Assembly: GCF_001590685.1 (NCBI RefSeq)
Contig: NZ_CP014616.1
Location: forward strand, 1,363,001-1,427,000
Source: Sporosarcina psychrophila
Lineage (GTDB): Bacteria; Bacillota; Bacilli; Bacillales_A; Planococcaceae
DNA: 64,000 bases
Direction of reading: 5' to 3'
Below the pieces are notes generated by a model that was given only the letters and a program-made list of their open reading frames with translations, did not search any database and had not been told where the DNA came from. The translations under genes were made by a program, and so were the position numbers. Below, piece by piece: positions 27,953 through 37,616 of this stretch (its first letter is position 1; every line of letters starts with the position of its first letter).

Positions 27953-28269
27953 TGTTGATTAACCATTTTCTTTCATAAAGAGCAGGTAAGAAAGGCTTGA
28001 AAAAACCCATTTTCACTGAATCATTTTCGGTCCGCTTTTGGCGAACTAGTCATGATATCTTTACCGAGGGGCAAGTGTGACGGATGAATAAGCACCATAC
28101 GATTATCGAAAAACGATGTGTAGGGATGCGACGAGGCCACATCCCTACACATCAAGAAATCTCGATAATCGTATAGAGGCCTTTCAATCCAAAGCGATCC
28201 AAATTTAATGTACACGAAGCTCCTGCTGTTTGATTAAGTTATTTACTGGTTGTTTTTGGTTAATCAACA
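27953..28269 (+). repeat. MITE-like element, copy C (317 bp)
   Basis: The best-bounded copy: TGTTGATTAACC (27953-27964) at the left and its exact inverse GGTTAATCAACA (28258-28269) at the right. Inside, a block shared with copies A and B is followed directly by the nested hairpin (CATACGATTATCGA...TCGATAATCGTATAG around a GATGTGTAGGGATG stem). Compared with copy B it lacks the middle hairpins (about 8048-8455). No coding capacity. No obvious target duplication. Confidence 0.8.
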
Positions 28270-28276
28270 CATGTGA

Positions 28277-28846
28277 TTATCTTTGAATCTTTTTGATGTC
28301 CTTCGACATTTCCTTGACATAGGATGCATCTACATAATTATATTCATTCACAATACTGCCTTGCTGATCAATCAAATAAAAGTTAGTCCCGTGAATGACT
28401 TGATTGGATGAGGAAGGTTTTTGTACAATTGTTTGAAATTGATCCCTTGCGAAAGCTTCAATTTCTTCCTGTGTATATCCCGTTAATATATGCCAATTCT
28501 TTTCATCGTCCGTAAATTGGTGGATGTACTCTTTTAACACATCTGGTGAATCAATTGTTGGATCGACAGTGAATGATACGAATTCGACTTGAACGCCTTC
28601 ATCCTCGAACTTTTTTTGCAAATCCGCCATCTCTAGTGTCATCGGGGGACAGACGGTCTTACATTTTGTGAAGACGAAATCAGCAATCCAGACTTTCCCC
28701 GTTAGTTCATCTGTACCGAAAGGCTGTCCATTTTGGTCTGTATAAGAAAATGGGACTATTTCCTTTCCACTATGAGGTACAGAACTGCAAGCGGAAAGCA
28801 AGACTGCAATGACAAGGGGAATAAACAGATAGCATATGTTTTTCAA
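28277..28846 (-). CDS. SCO1/SenC-family copper lipoprotein
   Basis: Thioredoxin-fold copper chaperone for the CuA centre of cytochrome oxidase. The copper ligands are present: CKTVC in FTKCKTVCPP and the distal His in VIHGTNFYLID. A lipobox (LLSAC) near residue 18 predicts membrane anchoring outside the cell. I prefer the TTG at 28846, because AGAAGAGGTG lies just before it and the frame then begins right after the kinase stop; the longer ATG start would put that site inside the gene. Third gene of a two-component operon. Confidence 0.87.
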   Translation of the reverse strand: MKNICYLFIPLVIAVLLSACSSVPHSGKEIVPFSYTDQNGQPFGTDELTGKVWIADFVFTKCKTVCPPMTLEMADLQKKFEDEGVQVEFVSFTVDPTIDSPDVLKEYIHQFTDDEKNWHILTGYTQEEIEAFARDQFQTIVQKPSSSNQVIHGTNFYLIDQQGSIVNEYNYVDASYVKEMSKDIKKIQR

Positions 28847-28847
28847 A

Positions 28848-30263
28848 TTACACCTCTTCTTGTTCATCAATAGATAAGCCGGGCAATCGAATCGTTACGA
28901 TTGTTCCTGTCATGGTGTCGCTAGTCATCTCGAAAGTTCCGTTGTGCAGTCGGATGATTTCTTTGACAATAGGGAGCCCTAAGCCTGTTCCACCGGTTGT
29001 CCGATTCCGGGCTTTATCTGTCCTGAAAAAACGATCGCCAATTCGCTCTAGATCTTCATCGTCAATAAGAATTCCATCATTTGTCACTCGGAATTGAAGG
29101 AAAGCATCTTTTTTCGTTAATTCAATTGCCAAGGTTCCGTTTGTGGCGGAATACTTCACGGCATTGTCTATGGTATTGTAAAAAATTTGTTGAATTCTTT
29201 TTGGATCAGCTGTTAGAATAAGTTCTTCTTCTATAGTCAATTCGAGAGATAATTCTTTTTCTGCAATATGAATCGTGAACAAACCAACTGTATCTACTAA
29301 TAATTGCGCGATGGCAATAGGCTGAATGTCAATTGTATACAAATCTTCTTGAAGATGATTTAATTCCACAAGATCAGTGATCAATTTGGTCAGTCGATCT
29401 GTTTCTTTTTCAATCGTTGTCAAATAGCTTTGTGCTTCTTCGGGCGATGAATATATTTTGTCTTTAAGAACATGCGTGTAACCGCTAATATAGGTGAGCG
29501 GTGTACGGAGTTCATGCACGATGTTTGACGTGAATTCCTTTTTTCGTTCTTCCTGTTGTTCAAGTGAAAGGCTCATCAAATTGAACGCCTTCGTCAATTG
29601 GCCGACCTCATCGTTCCTTTCGCTTTGAATCCGGTTTGAATAGTTCCCTTTAGATACTTCAAAAGAAAGTCGCTGAAGATCTTGCAACGGTTTGAATAAA
29701 GAATGCCAAGTGCGATTGACAACTAAGAAGAGTATGAAGAAAAATAAGCAGCCAACGATCAAAAGTATTGGAATGCTTCCCCGGAATACATCTTGAACTG
29801 CCGCAAGTGGAACATAAATATAGATGAAACCGATAAGTCCGTTCTCACCTTTGATTGGAAAAATGGCGCCTAGAATTTCATGGTTAAGTTCTTTTACGAA
29901 TCCCTCTTTTAATACATAGGCTCCTTTTTCCAACTCAGCCATGTCATTTGCATCGACAAGTGTTTCATAATTGACCTCGTAAGGGAAATAGGAAGTGAGA
30001 TCCTTTAAGTTATCAACTACGATAATTTCATATTCTGACACGATGTTATACCATTGGATTTTATCGATGATTTCATCACTTAATTCCCCGTAATGGTAAT
30101 GAGAAGCCGTCCTTTTCCCTTGATAGACAATGGATTCTTCAATACTTGTCAAATACAATTCAGAATAGAGATAATGGATGAAGAAAAAGGAAAAAAGAAT
30201 TGTAAACCCGATACTGGAAATCAGGACTATACCTATTTTTATGCTTAATGTAAGTGTCTTCAA
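28848..30263 (-). CDS. Sensor histidine kinase
   Basis: Membrane sensor with two helices (about 8-30 and 163-185) flanking an extracytoplasmic domain of about 130 residues, then HAMP (about 187-240), HisKA with the phospho-acceptor VHELRTPL, and HATPase (N box NTIDNAVKYS, G boxes around GGTGLGLPIVKE). TTG start behind GAGGTG. It follows the response regulator with three bases between. The link with SCO1 and the divergent copper-type lipoprotein suggests it senses copper or oxidase state; that is inference. Confidence 0.92.
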   Translation of the reverse strand: MKTLTLSIKIGIVLISSIGFTILFSFFFIHYLYSELYLTSIEESIVYQGKRTASHYHYGELSDEIIDKIQWYNIVSEYEIIVVDNLKDLTSYFPYEVNYETLVDANDMAELEKGAYVLKEGFVKELNHEILGAIFPIKGENGLIGFIYIYVPLAAVQDVFRGSIPILLIVGCLFFFILFLVVNRTWHSLFKPLQDLQRLSFEVSKGNYSNRIQSERNDEVGQLTKAFNLMSLSLEQQEERKKEFTSNIVHELRTPLTYISGYTHVLKDKIYSSPEEAQSYLTTIEKETDRLTKLITDLVELNHLQEDLYTIDIQPIAIAQLLVDTVGLFTIHIAEKELSLELTIEEELILTADPKRIQQIFYNTIDNAVKYSATNGTLAIELTKKDAFLQFRVTNDGILIDDEDLERIGDRFFRTDKARNRTTGGTGLGLPIVKEIIRLHNGTFEMTSDTMTGTIVTIRLPGLSIDEQEEV

Positions 30264-30266
30264 TCT

Positions 30267-30941
30267 TCACACCTCGAATTTGTAGCCGATACCCCAAACT
30301 GTTTCAATTAGATCACCGTTATTACCCATTTTAAGTCTTAACGTTTTGATATGTGTATCGACTGTACGCTCGCTACTTTGATGTTCTTCACCCCAGACGA
30401 TGTGCAGCAGTTGTTCCCTTGAATAGACGCGACCTTTATTTTTAGCAAGCACATGAAGCATACCGAACTCCTTTAATGTTAATAATAAGGGTTTTCCATT
30501 CAATGACACAGTATGTGCTCCATTATCGATTACGAGTGGCCCGACAGTTAATGTATCGGCAACTGGTATATTTTGATAAGATCGTCTCAGAACGGATTCA
30601 ATCCTTGCAAGAAGCTCTCCCGGTAAAAATGGTTTGACAATATAATCGTCGCCGCCAAGCTTTAAACCTTGTATTTTATCCCATTCATCTCCTTTTGCTG
30701 ATAGAAAGATGAGTGGGATTGTCGATGTCCGCTTTATTTCTTTGGCGAATGTAAAGCCATCCATGAAGGGCATCATTACATCTACTAGTAGCAACTGTGG
30801 ATTTGTTTGGTCTATCAAAGACAGTGCATGGATCCCATCTGTAGCCTCGACGACAGTGTAACCTTCTTTTTCGAGGAACATTCGAATCAGTTTCCTCATT
30901 TGTGGTTCATCGTCTATAATCATAATGGTGGATGAATTCAA
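30267..30941 (-). CDS. OmpR-family response regulator
   Basis: A 224-residue regulator. The receiver domain has the acidic pocket (IIDDEP), phospho-acceptor Asp in LLVDVMMP, the conserved Thr/Ser region FLSAK and Lys in YIVKPF. The C-terminal winged helix has TLKEFGMLHVLAKN, SREQLLHIVWG and the SERTVDTHIKTLRLK recognition helix. First gene of the operon; the divergent lipoprotein gene at 31107 is a likely target across the 165-base shared region. Confidence 0.93.
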   Translation of the reverse strand: MNSSTIMIIDDEPQMRKLIRMFLEKEGYTVVEATDGIHALSLIDQTNPQLLLVDVMMPFMDGFTFAKEIKRTSTIPLIFLSAKGDEWDKIQGLKLGGDDYIVKPFLPGELLARIESVLRRSYQNIPVADTLTVGPLVIDNGAHTVSLNGKPLLLTLKEFGMLHVLAKNKGRVYSREQLLHIVWGEEHQSSERTVDTHIKTLRLKMGNNGDLIETVWGIGYKFEV

Positions 30942-31106
30942 GATAAAACCTCATTTCAATTATAGGTTGCTAATTGTACTCATTTTCTCTAATAAATGTG
31001 AAAATCATGTGAAGCGCGGTAGTTCACACTTAGTTCTAACTTATCTATTATAATCATAACGAACATAAGGAACTACGTTAAGTAAAACGACTATGGGGGA
31101 ATCTTG

Positions 31107-31859
31107 ATGAAAAGGAAATTTGGTTTGTTAGTGGGGCTATTCATGCTGGCCGCTATGGCAGCATGCGGTAAAGAAGAAGCGGTAAAAGTGGACGAAACAG
31201 GAGTACCTCTACCGCTGGATGTGAAGCTAACAGTGACAGAACAAGTTGATGTGAATGGTATTATAAAAATGGAAGCAGTTGTTACACAGGGCGATGACAA
31301 AGTAGATGACGCTAATGAAGTTGAATTTGAAGTATGGGAAGAAGGAAAAAAAGACGACAGTTTCAAGGTTGAATCGACGAATGACAAAGACGGTTTGTAC
31401 ACAGCAGAAACTTCTTTTGAGCATGACGGTCTTTTCCACGTTCAAGTGCATGTAACAGCAAGAGGTTTGCACACAATGCCGAAAAAAGAAGTGACAGTAG
31501 GTAATGGCGGGAATTATGAAGAAGCCATTGAAGGAGAATCTGAACACGAACATGGGCATGCAGAAGGATTTTCGATGCACTTCATGAAACCTGAAAATAT
31601 GAAGTCCGGCGAATCTACTGAATTTGTCGTTCACCTGCAATTAGATGGAAAACCATTTGAAAAAGCACAAGTACGCTACGAAATCTGGAATGAAGAAAAT
31701 CCGGACAAACACGACTGGGTCGACGTTGAAGAATTAGTTGCCGGTGAATATACAGCTTCATACACATTTGCACAAGTAGGTCCGTACAAAATTCAAATCC
31801 ACGTAAAAGACGATAAAGAATTACATGAACATGAAGAACATGCGATAGAAGTTAACTAA
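31107..31859 (+). CDS. Two-domain YtkA/FixH-like lipoprotein
   Basis: Predicted lipoprotein (MAACGKEE lipobox near residue 20) with two related immunoglobulin-like domains. The first covers about 35-130 and the second about 150-250; both show a VxxEIW/VEFEVW strand and a Y/F.IQ.HV ending (FHVQVHV, YKIQIHV). A His/Glu-rich linker (EHEHGHAEGFSMHFM) between them is a plausible metal site. YtkA-like domains take part in copper delivery to cytochrome oxidase, and the divergent operon encodes SCO1 and a two-component system. The duplication distinguishes it from single-domain YtkA. Confidence 0.8.
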   Translation: MKRKFGLLVGLFMLAAMAACGKEEAVKVDETGVPLPLDVKLTVTEQVDVNGIIKMEAVVTQGDDKVDDANEVEFEVWEEGKKDDSFKVESTNDKDGLYTAETSFEHDGLFHVQVHVTARGLHTMPKKEVTVGNGGNYEEAIEGESEHEHGHAEGFSMHFMKPENMKSGESTEFVVHLQLDGKPFEKAQVRYEIWNEENPDKHDWVDVEELVAGEYTASYTFAQVGPYKIQIHVKDDKELHEHEEHAIEVN

Positions 31860-31863
31860 AATG

Positions 31864-31914
31864 AGCACGGAGAGTACCTGACAAATAAGTCAAGTACTCT
31901 CCGTGCTTTTTTTT
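31864..31914. terminator. Intrinsic terminator
   Basis: AGCACGGAGAGTAC (31864-31877) pairs perfectly with GTACTCTCCGTGCT (31894-31907), followed by a run of T on the plus strand. Confidence 0.9.
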
Positions 31915-31919
31915 GTGAA

Positions 31920-33224
31920 TTATACTTGAATATCTTTACGTTTGCTGGAGGAAGGTATATTTAACTCCTCTCTATACTTACTAATTGTTCGCCTAGAGAT
32001 TGTGATGCCCTTTTCGCGATTAAAGTATTCTGCTATTTTTTGGTCAGAATAGGGTTTGAATTTATTTTCCTGAGCTATAAAATTCTCCAAAAGTGTTTTC
32101 ACTTTCGTTTGAGAAATGCTAGTGCCGTCCGCAGTTTCTAACTTCGAAGTGAACAGAATTCGGAGGTCGAAAGAACCGAACGTGGTCTGAATGACTTTGT
32201 TGGTAGTCGCTCTGCTGACAGTTGATTCGTGCATTTCAATTTCATCAGCTACTTCTTTTAGCGTTAATGGTCTCAATGAAGAGAGTCCATTTATAAAAAA
32301 ACTTTCCTGTCTATCTAACAGGACTTGCACTATTTTAATAATTGTATTTCGGCGCTGTTCAATACTGCTAAGAAGCCATTCTACATTTTTATATTGAGTA
32401 TGAATATATTTTGATACATCATTTTTCGATTGAAGATGTTGCGTGTACTCTTTATTGACATGAATAGCTGGTAAATAGCCGTCATTCAAATGGAAAACTA
32501 ATTTATCATCTTTTGATTCGACAATAATGTCAGGAGTTAAATATTCAGTTGGAAAATTGGAAATAAATGTGCCTGGCCTCGGGTTAAGCGTTTGTATGAA
32601 ATCGTAAAGCTCTTTTACTTCCCTCATTTCGATGTTCATTTGTAAGGCGATTTCATTCCATTTATGGTCAGCAAGCAAGTTTAAATGATGTTCTACTAAA
32701 AAGGCAGCTGACTTTTGTTCAGGATAGGTGTATGTAATTTGCAAGAGCAGGCATTCCTTTAAGTCTCTAGCCCCAATTCCTACTGGACCCACTTCTTGAA
32801 GTAAAAGAATTCCTTTATCAATATCAAATTCATCAAATTCTAGATAGAAATCTGGATCCTTACCAAGAACACGTAAATAGCCATTGTCATCCAGATTATA
32901 AATGAGATACTTTAACAAATTTTGGATGTGTTCGTCTGGATAAATGAATTTTGCGTCATCGAATAGTGTGTCCCGCATGTTTCTTTCAGTACACTGGAAT
33001 AGATCCTCCGGCATCTCGGAAGAACCAAAAGTAGATGTCCGCTGATTCACTCTCTCTTCATATGTATTTTTTTCTTTCAGTTCGATAATCGGATTTTCAA
33101 GCTCTTGTTGCCTTATAAATTGTTCAAGTTCATACGTCGAGTATTGAAGTATTTCAATTGCTTGTCTTAACTCGAATGTCATTAACAGATTCTGTTCCTG
33201 TCGTTGTTGGAGTACGAGCACCAT
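31920..33224 (-). CDS. rpoN: RNA polymerase sigma-54 factor
   Basis: Alternative sigma factor (SigL) that needs AAA+ enhancer-binding activators. Region I is Gln/Leu-rich (QQRQEQNLLMTFELRQAIEILQYS), the core-binding region covers about 90-280, an HTH follows (about 330-360, LKEVADEIEMHESTVSRATTNK), and the C-terminal RpoN box is ISRRTISKYREEL. The start at 33224 is supported by AAAGGAGGGG; the in-frame extension to 33269 lacks such a site. About 434 residues. No activator gene occurs in this window, so its regulon lies elsewhere. Confidence 0.93.
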   Translation of the reverse strand: MVLVLQQRQEQNLLMTFELRQAIEILQYSTYELEQFIRQQELENPIIELKEKNTYEERVNQRTSTFGSSEMPEDLFQCTERNMRDTLFDDAKFIYPDEHIQNLLKYLIYNLDDNGYLRVLGKDPDFYLEFDEFDIDKGILLLQEVGPVGIGARDLKECLLLQITYTYPEQKSAAFLVEHHLNLLADHKWNEIALQMNIEMREVKELYDFIQTLNPRPGTFISNFPTEYLTPDIIVESKDDKLVFHLNDGYLPAIHVNKEYTQHLQSKNDVSKYIHTQYKNVEWLLSSIEQRRNTIIKIVQVLLDRQESFFINGLSSLRPLTLKEVADEIEMHESTVSRATTNKVIQTTFGSFDLRILFTSKLETADGTSISQTKVKTLLENFIAQENKFKPYSDQKIAEYFNREKGITISRRTISKYREELNIPSSSKRKDIQV

Positions 33225-33453
33225 AAAACCCCTCCTTTTGAAGCTGATAAGTAATGTAAGCGTTTTCAAGTAGTGGTCTTAAGTGTACCATATGTTTCTG
33301 AAAACTTCGATAAGAAAAGAAGGTAATGTTGAATGAGAAGGTAGGTAAAACTGGTGCCATTATAGTGATGGATACTGATTTGACTATCTCATTTGCGAAT
33401 AGGGATGTCGTTATGATTTTTACATTTATTTATGCGAAATTGAGTAAGTACTA

Positions 33454-34038
33454 TTAGAAAAACATTTCATAAATGCCGATTATGATGAGCAAAAGTCCGG
33501 CGATTTTAGAGGAGTACTTGCCGAATAGTGTATTGCCAATTGTATTACCAATTTTAATACCTAGAGAAATTGAAATCAGTGAAAATAGTCCAATTGAGAT
33601 TGAAGTGAAAAGCGGAGAGAAGCCTGTAATACCTGCCCCAAAACCAATTGTTAAGCAGTTTAAGGAAAGTAGAAATCCCAAAAAAGTTGATTCTTTTAAA
33701 GTGATTTTCATTGGTTGTTCTAAACCTAGAAATACGGGGCTATTGTCTTCTGTTTGAATGGATTTATTTTTAGTGAAAAATGGCAATGGCGCGATAAACC
33801 ATATACCAAGGACGGTAATTAAGAAGCCACCAGTGAAGTTAGCCATTGATTGTGAAAAGTAATTGGATAAAAAACTCCCCGCTGATATGGAGAAGAATGC
33901 AAATGCAATAGAAATAATAGAAATAATGAAATTGTATAGGAAAGGAATTCTTTTTAATTTTAAGCCGTATGAAACACTTATTGCTAAATTATCAATGTTT
34001 GCAGCAATACCGATTAATAATATAGATATCCATTGCAT
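33454..34038 (-). CDS. ytaF: YtaF/MntP-like sporulation membrane protein
   Basis: An integral membrane protein of about 194 residues with six hydrophobic helices in two repeated halves, matching the MntP/YtaF superfamily. Polar residues inside helices include NIDNLAISVSYG near the N-terminus and the equivalent LNCLTIGFGAG in the second half. YtaF is expressed during sporulation in Bacillus; MntP exports manganese, so cation export is possible. ATG at 34038 has GGGGGAA upstream. Confidence 0.85.
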   Translation of the reverse strand: MQWISILLIGIAANIDNLAISVSYGLKLKRIPFLYNFIISIISIAFAFFSISAGSFLSNYFSQSMANFTGGFLITVLGIWFIAPLPFFTKNKSIQTEDNSPVFLGLEQPMKITLKESTFLGFLLSLNCLTIGFGAGITGFSPLFTSISIGLFSLISISLGIKIGNTIGNTLFGKYSSKIAGLLLIIIGIYEMFF

Positions 34039-34078
34039 ACTTATTTCCCCCTGCAACTGTTTGTTATCATCTATCTAT

Positions 34079-34150
34079 ATGAGCAAATGGGAAATAGCGT
34101 GCGGGCCCGGTTTACGAAATGATGGGGGAGCGATTGATACAGGCGAATAA
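34079..34150 (+). pseudogene. Remnant of an OsmC-like gene start
   Basis: A 23-codon frame (MSKWEIACGPGLRNDGGAIDTGE, shown in two parts: MSKWEIAC and GPGLRNDGGAIDTGE) matches the N-terminus of the OsmC protein at 39425 (WPGLRNDIGTIDAGN) at about 10 of 14 positions, then stops. No downstream continuation seen in any frame. It may be a decayed partial duplication. Short match, so moderate doubt. Confidence 0.4.
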
Positions 34151-34191
34151 GACTCCGTTTTGTTTTTTTATTGGCATTTCTAGTTGGAGTG

Positions 34192-34222
34192 TGGTATAAA
34201 TATTGATATTACGCCTATACCA
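34192..34222. promoter_or_regulatory. Inverted repeat upstream of yrrT
   Basis: TGGTATA (34192-34198) and TATACCA (34216-34222) form a spaced perfect dyad 46 bases before the yrrT start. It could be the operator of a sulfur regulator such as CymR, which controls this operon in Bacillus, but the match to its motif is not established. Confidence 0.4.
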
Positions 34223-34267
34223 TAGTAAACAACTTGGAATAATATACTTGAAAAAAGGAGTTTTGTT

Positions 34268-34906
34268 ATGGGACGCGAATTCATCGATATTTTTGATGAG
34301 TGGATTCACTTGTATGACGCATCAGTTGCTGGGGAGGATCCTGAATACCGTGATGTATTTGAAGGCTATGACGAGATTCTAAATGCTGTCACAAGCAAAG
34401 TTATTGGAACTATTCTTGAATTCGGTACAGGGACGGGAAATCTGACAGCAAAATTAATAGATGCCGGCCATCAAGTAATTGGCATTGAACCGAACACTGC
34501 GATGCGGCGATTAACGGCAGAGCGATTTCCTTCAATTGAGGTCAAGGACGGGGATTTAATTGATTTTGAAACTGATGGTATAACAATTGATTCAATCGCA
34601 AGTTCATATGTATTTCATCATTTAACAGATGAAGAAAAAGGAGTTGCACTGAAGAAGTATGCACAGTTGTTACCGATAAATGGAAAAGTCGTCTTTGCCG
34701 ATACCATTTTTATAACGGAAGATGCAAAGCAGGCTCAGATAGATAAGGAGCGGGCAAGAAATTTTCAAAATGTTGCAGACGATTTAGAACGTGAATATTA
34801 CACAATACTGCCCGTATTATTGAAACTATTTTTAGAAGCCGGATTCGAAGTGACGTTTAAACAATTGAATGATTTTGTCTGGCTAATGGACGCGACTAAA
34901 AAATAA
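34268..34906 (+). CDS. yrrT: Class I SAM-dependent methyltransferase
   Basis: A 212-residue Rossmann-fold methyltransferase with the SAM motif I LEFGTGTGNLTAKL, motif II GIEPNTAM and motif IV region IASSYVFHHLTDEEK. YrrT heads the sulfur-recycling operon in Bacillus, where it is assigned as a putative AdoMet-dependent enzyme. The true methyl acceptor is unknown. AAAAAAGGAG ribosome site. It is followed after 12 bases by luxS. Confidence 0.85.
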   Translation: MGREFIDIFDEWIHLYDASVAGEDPEYRDVFEGYDEILNAVTSKVIGTILEFGTGTGNLTAKLIDAGHQVIGIEPNTAMRRLTAERFPSIEVKDGDLIDFETDGITIDSIASSYVFHHLTDEEKGVALKKYAQLLPINGKVVFADTIFITEDAKQAQIDKERARNFQNVADDLEREYYTILPVLLKLFLEAGFEVTFKQLNDFVWLMDATKK

Positions 34907-34918
34907 GGGGAGACTACG

Positions 34919-35389
34919 ATGGAAAAGTTGAATGTTGAAAGTTTTAACTTAGATCATACGAAAGTTGCGGCACCGTACGTGCGTTTAGCGGGGACTAAAC
35001 AGGGAAGTCATGGTGATGAAGTGTATAAGTACGATTTACGTTTCACACAACCTAACAAACAGTTTATGAAAATGGATGCACTACATTCCATCGAGCATTT
35101 AATGGCGGAGAACATTCGAAATCATTCTGATAAAGTTGTTGATCTTAGTCCGATGGGTTGCCAAACCGGCTTTTATCTATCTGTTATCAATCATGATGAT
35201 TACGAAGAAATTCTAGTCATTTTAGAAAACACTTTGCGAGATGTACTCGTAGCGACGGAAGTGCCAGCGTGTAACGAAGTGCAATGTGGGTGGGCCGCAA
35301 ACCATAGTTTGGAAGGTGCCAAAGAGTTAGCGGGAAATATGCTTGCGAAAAAAGATGAATGGCGCCATGTGTACAAAGAGGAAGTGTAA
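34919..35389 (+). CDS. luxS: S-ribosylhomocysteine lyase
   Basis: Cleaves S-ribosylhomocysteine to homocysteine and the AI-2 precursor DPD. The iron-binding HxxEH is present (HSIEH, near residue 60) with the third ligand Cys in [18 protein letters not shown]. The catalytic Cys lies in [11 protein letters not shown]. At 156 residues it is full length. Its place between yrrT and mccA, where Bacillus subtilis has mtnN, is a rearranged version of the operon. Its TAA shares one base with the mccA ATG. Confidence 0.96.
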   Translation: MEKLNVESFNLDHTKVAAPYVRLAGTKQGSHGDEVYKYDLRFTQPNKQFMKMDALHSIEHLMAENIRNHSDKVVDLSPMGCQTGFYLSVINHDDYEEILVILENTLRDVLVATEVPACNEVQCGWAANHSLEGAKELAGNMLAKKDEWRHVYKEEV

Positions 35390-36321
35390 TGAAAGTTTAC
35401 GGTAGTGTACAAGAATTAGTTGGAAACACGCCGGTTGTTGAGATTAGTCGTATTCATATTCCAAATAATTGTCGGATATTCGCAAAGCTAGAGTATCTAA
35501 ATCCAGGAGGAAGCGTAAAGGATCGACTCGGATTAACACTCATTGAGGATGCAGAGCAATCGGGAAGTTTGTTGCCGGGTGGAACAATTATTGAAGCGAC
35601 GGCGGGAAATACGGGTATCGGCTTGGCTCTTGCAGCGATTGGAAAAGGCTATCATGTGATATTTGTCGTTCCAGAAAAGTTTAGTTTAGAAAAACAAACA
35701 CTTATGCGTGCACTTGGTGCTGGAATTATCAATACACCAACCGAACTAGGCATGGGTGGTGCGATTGAGAAAGCGAAAGAGCTTGTTTTACAAACACCCG
35801 GTGCTTTTACACCCTCACAGTTTTCAAATCCCGCAAATCCGGCGACGTATATGAAAACACTTGGACCCGAATTATGGCGTGATTTAGATGGGGAAATCGA
35901 CGTTTTTGTTGCGGGAGCGGGGTCTGGTGGTACATTTATGGGGACCTCGCAGTTTTTGAAAGAACGCAACCCGGGTGTGAAAACAGTTGTCGTGGAACCT
36001 GAAGGCTCTATACTCAACGGTGGAGCAGCAGGATCTCATGTAACAGAAGGAATTGGAATGGAGTTTTTACCAGACTACATGGACCCAACGTATTTTGATG
36101 CCATTCATACAGTTAGCGACGAGGACGCGTTCATGCAATTGCGTTCATTGGCGAAAAATGAGGGGTTGCTCGTTGGAAGTTCTTCTGGCGCTGCATTCTA
36201 TGGTTCTTTACGTGAAGCTGAAATTGCGAAAGCGGGAAGCCATATTGTTACCATTTTTCCTGATTCCAGTGAGCGTTATTTAAGTCAGAACATCTATGAT
36301 CTATTTAAAGGGAGAGAATAA
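35389..36321 (+). CDS. mccA: Cystathionine beta-synthase-type enzyme (O-acetylserine-dependent)
   Basis: PLP-dependent fold type II enzyme of the reverse transsulfuration route: homocysteine plus an activated serine to cystathionine. Features: PLP lysine in PGGSVKDRLGL, the phosphate-binding loop EATAGNTGIGLAL, GAGSGGTFMG and the late SSSGAAFYG block. At 310 residues it lacks the CBS regulatory domains of eukaryotic homologues. The ATG at 35389 overlaps the luxS stop (TAATG). Orientation and mccB downstream identify the role; CysK-like sulfhydrylase activity is an alternative. Confidence 0.9.
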   Translation: MKVYGSVQELVGNTPVVEISRIHIPNNCRIFAKLEYLNPGGSVKDRLGLTLIEDAEQSGSLLPGGTIIEATAGNTGIGLALAAIGKGYHVIFVVPEKFSLEKQTLMRALGAGIINTPTELGMGGAIEKAKELVLQTPGAFTPSQFSNPANPATYMKTLGPELWRDLDGEIDVFVAGAGSGGTFMGTSQFLKERNPGVKTVVVEPEGSILNGGAAGSHVTEGIGMEFLPDYMDPTYFDAIHTVSDEDAFMQLRSLAKNEGLLVGSSSGAAFYGSLREAEIAKAGSHIVTIFPDSSERYLSQNIYDLFKGRE

Positions 36322-37458
<1,137 letters not shown>

Positions 37459-37465
37459 CAGTACG

Positions 37466-37502
37466 AAAAGCTATTCACATTCATCGTGAATAGCTTTTTT
37501 TC
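37466..37502 (+). terminator. Intrinsic terminator of the yrrT operon
   Basis: AAAAGCTATTCAC pairs with GTGAATAGCTTTT, then TTTT. Confidence 0.9.
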
Positions 37503-37616
37503 GTTCATATAAAAAAGACATTCAAAATTCTATACAGAAAATTTACACACTCTTTACAGGAAATTTACACGTATATGAGAAAATTGAGTATAAATTCCTG
37601 TGAGGTGGTTATTAAA

